Source of the DNA: Septoria linicola
Lineage: Eukaryota; Ascomycota; Dothideomycetes; Mycosphaerellales; Mycosphaerellaceae
DNA: 64,000 nt
Assembly: GCA_024114885.1 (NCBI GenBank)
Contig: CP099422.1
Coordinates: forward strand, 2,232,001-2,296,000
Direction of reading: 5' to 3'
Positions within the stretch are counted from its first letter, which is position 1; each line of letters opens with the position of its first letter. Made by a program: the position numbers and the translations under genes. Of the stretch, positions 63,867-64,000 are shown in pieces. A model generated the notes under the pieces. That model saw only the letters and a list, made by a program, of their open reading frames with translations. It ran no database searches and was not told the origin of the DNA.

Positions 63867-64000
63867 GTAATGACGCCTCGTAAAGGGATATTGCCTTTGT
63901 GAGGAGTGTCGGCATGTACTAAGAAGTACATATTAGAACGCCGACAATGTCATCTACAGACTTGCAATCGATATCTAAGAGACAGATCGTGACTTCACAG

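Overview
This window comes from a filamentous ascomycete, most likely a Dothideomycete. The genes are close together and run on both strands. Introns are short (mostly 44-70 nt) with GT..AG ends. Typical fungal families appear: GWT1, ADA3, a TFIIA large subunit, an STB6-like protein, PPxY arrestins and an LPAELR-type F-box-like protein. The class-level placement is inference from gene style, not from any search. No rRNA, tRNA, CRISPR array or transposon was recognised.

Layout. 0.1-5.4 kb: a cupin gene and two adjacent arrestin-like genes, all on the minus strand. 7.6-10.5 kb: a VIT/VWA protein. 12.5-15 kb: an unrecognised protein with repeated Cys-Trp helices. 15.6-19.8 kb: TFIIA large subunit and GWT1. 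20.7-24 kb: a large Ser/Pro-rich protein. 24.1-24.9 kb: a decayed repeat of roughly 97 bp. 25.9-30.5 kb: a 1523-aa protein with a zinc finger, P-loop, RING-like finger and patatin domain. 32-37.2 kb: a small coiled-coil protein, a CCDC124 homologue, a Cys-finger protein and a SET protein. 37.9-43 kb: a coilin-like protein and an STB6-like protein. 43.4-50.7 kb: GID2/RMD5, an F-box-like protein, a cytochrome P450 and a peroxisomal acyl-CoA dehydrogenase. 51.3-56.5 kb: RPB2. 58-63.4 kb: a membrane RING-H2 ligase and ADA3. The right edge holds an apparently broken RBR-ligase fragment.

The most striking element is a 481-aa intein in RPB2, the second-largest subunit of RNA polymerase II. It lies inside the near-invariant active-site block, between NTYQ and SAMGKQAMG. 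It has Cys1, a two-motif LAGLIDADG endonuclease, and a C-terminal Gly-Asn/Ser junction. The Trp, Cys and Thr at the block B, F and G positions match the class 3 intein signature, alongside the class 1 Cys1.

Other points of interest are a patatin domain whose nucleophile serine is Gly, an acyl-CoA dehydrogenase whose SKL peroxisomal signal lies behind a GC-AG intron, and a candidate fungal coilin. The genes do not form one pathway. Several belong to transcription (RPB2, TFIIA, ADA3, STB6-like) and several to ubiquitin control (GID2, RING-H2, PPxY arrestins), but they have separate promoters and mixed orientation. Exon boundaries were placed by hand from reading frame, GT/AG signals and family expectation.
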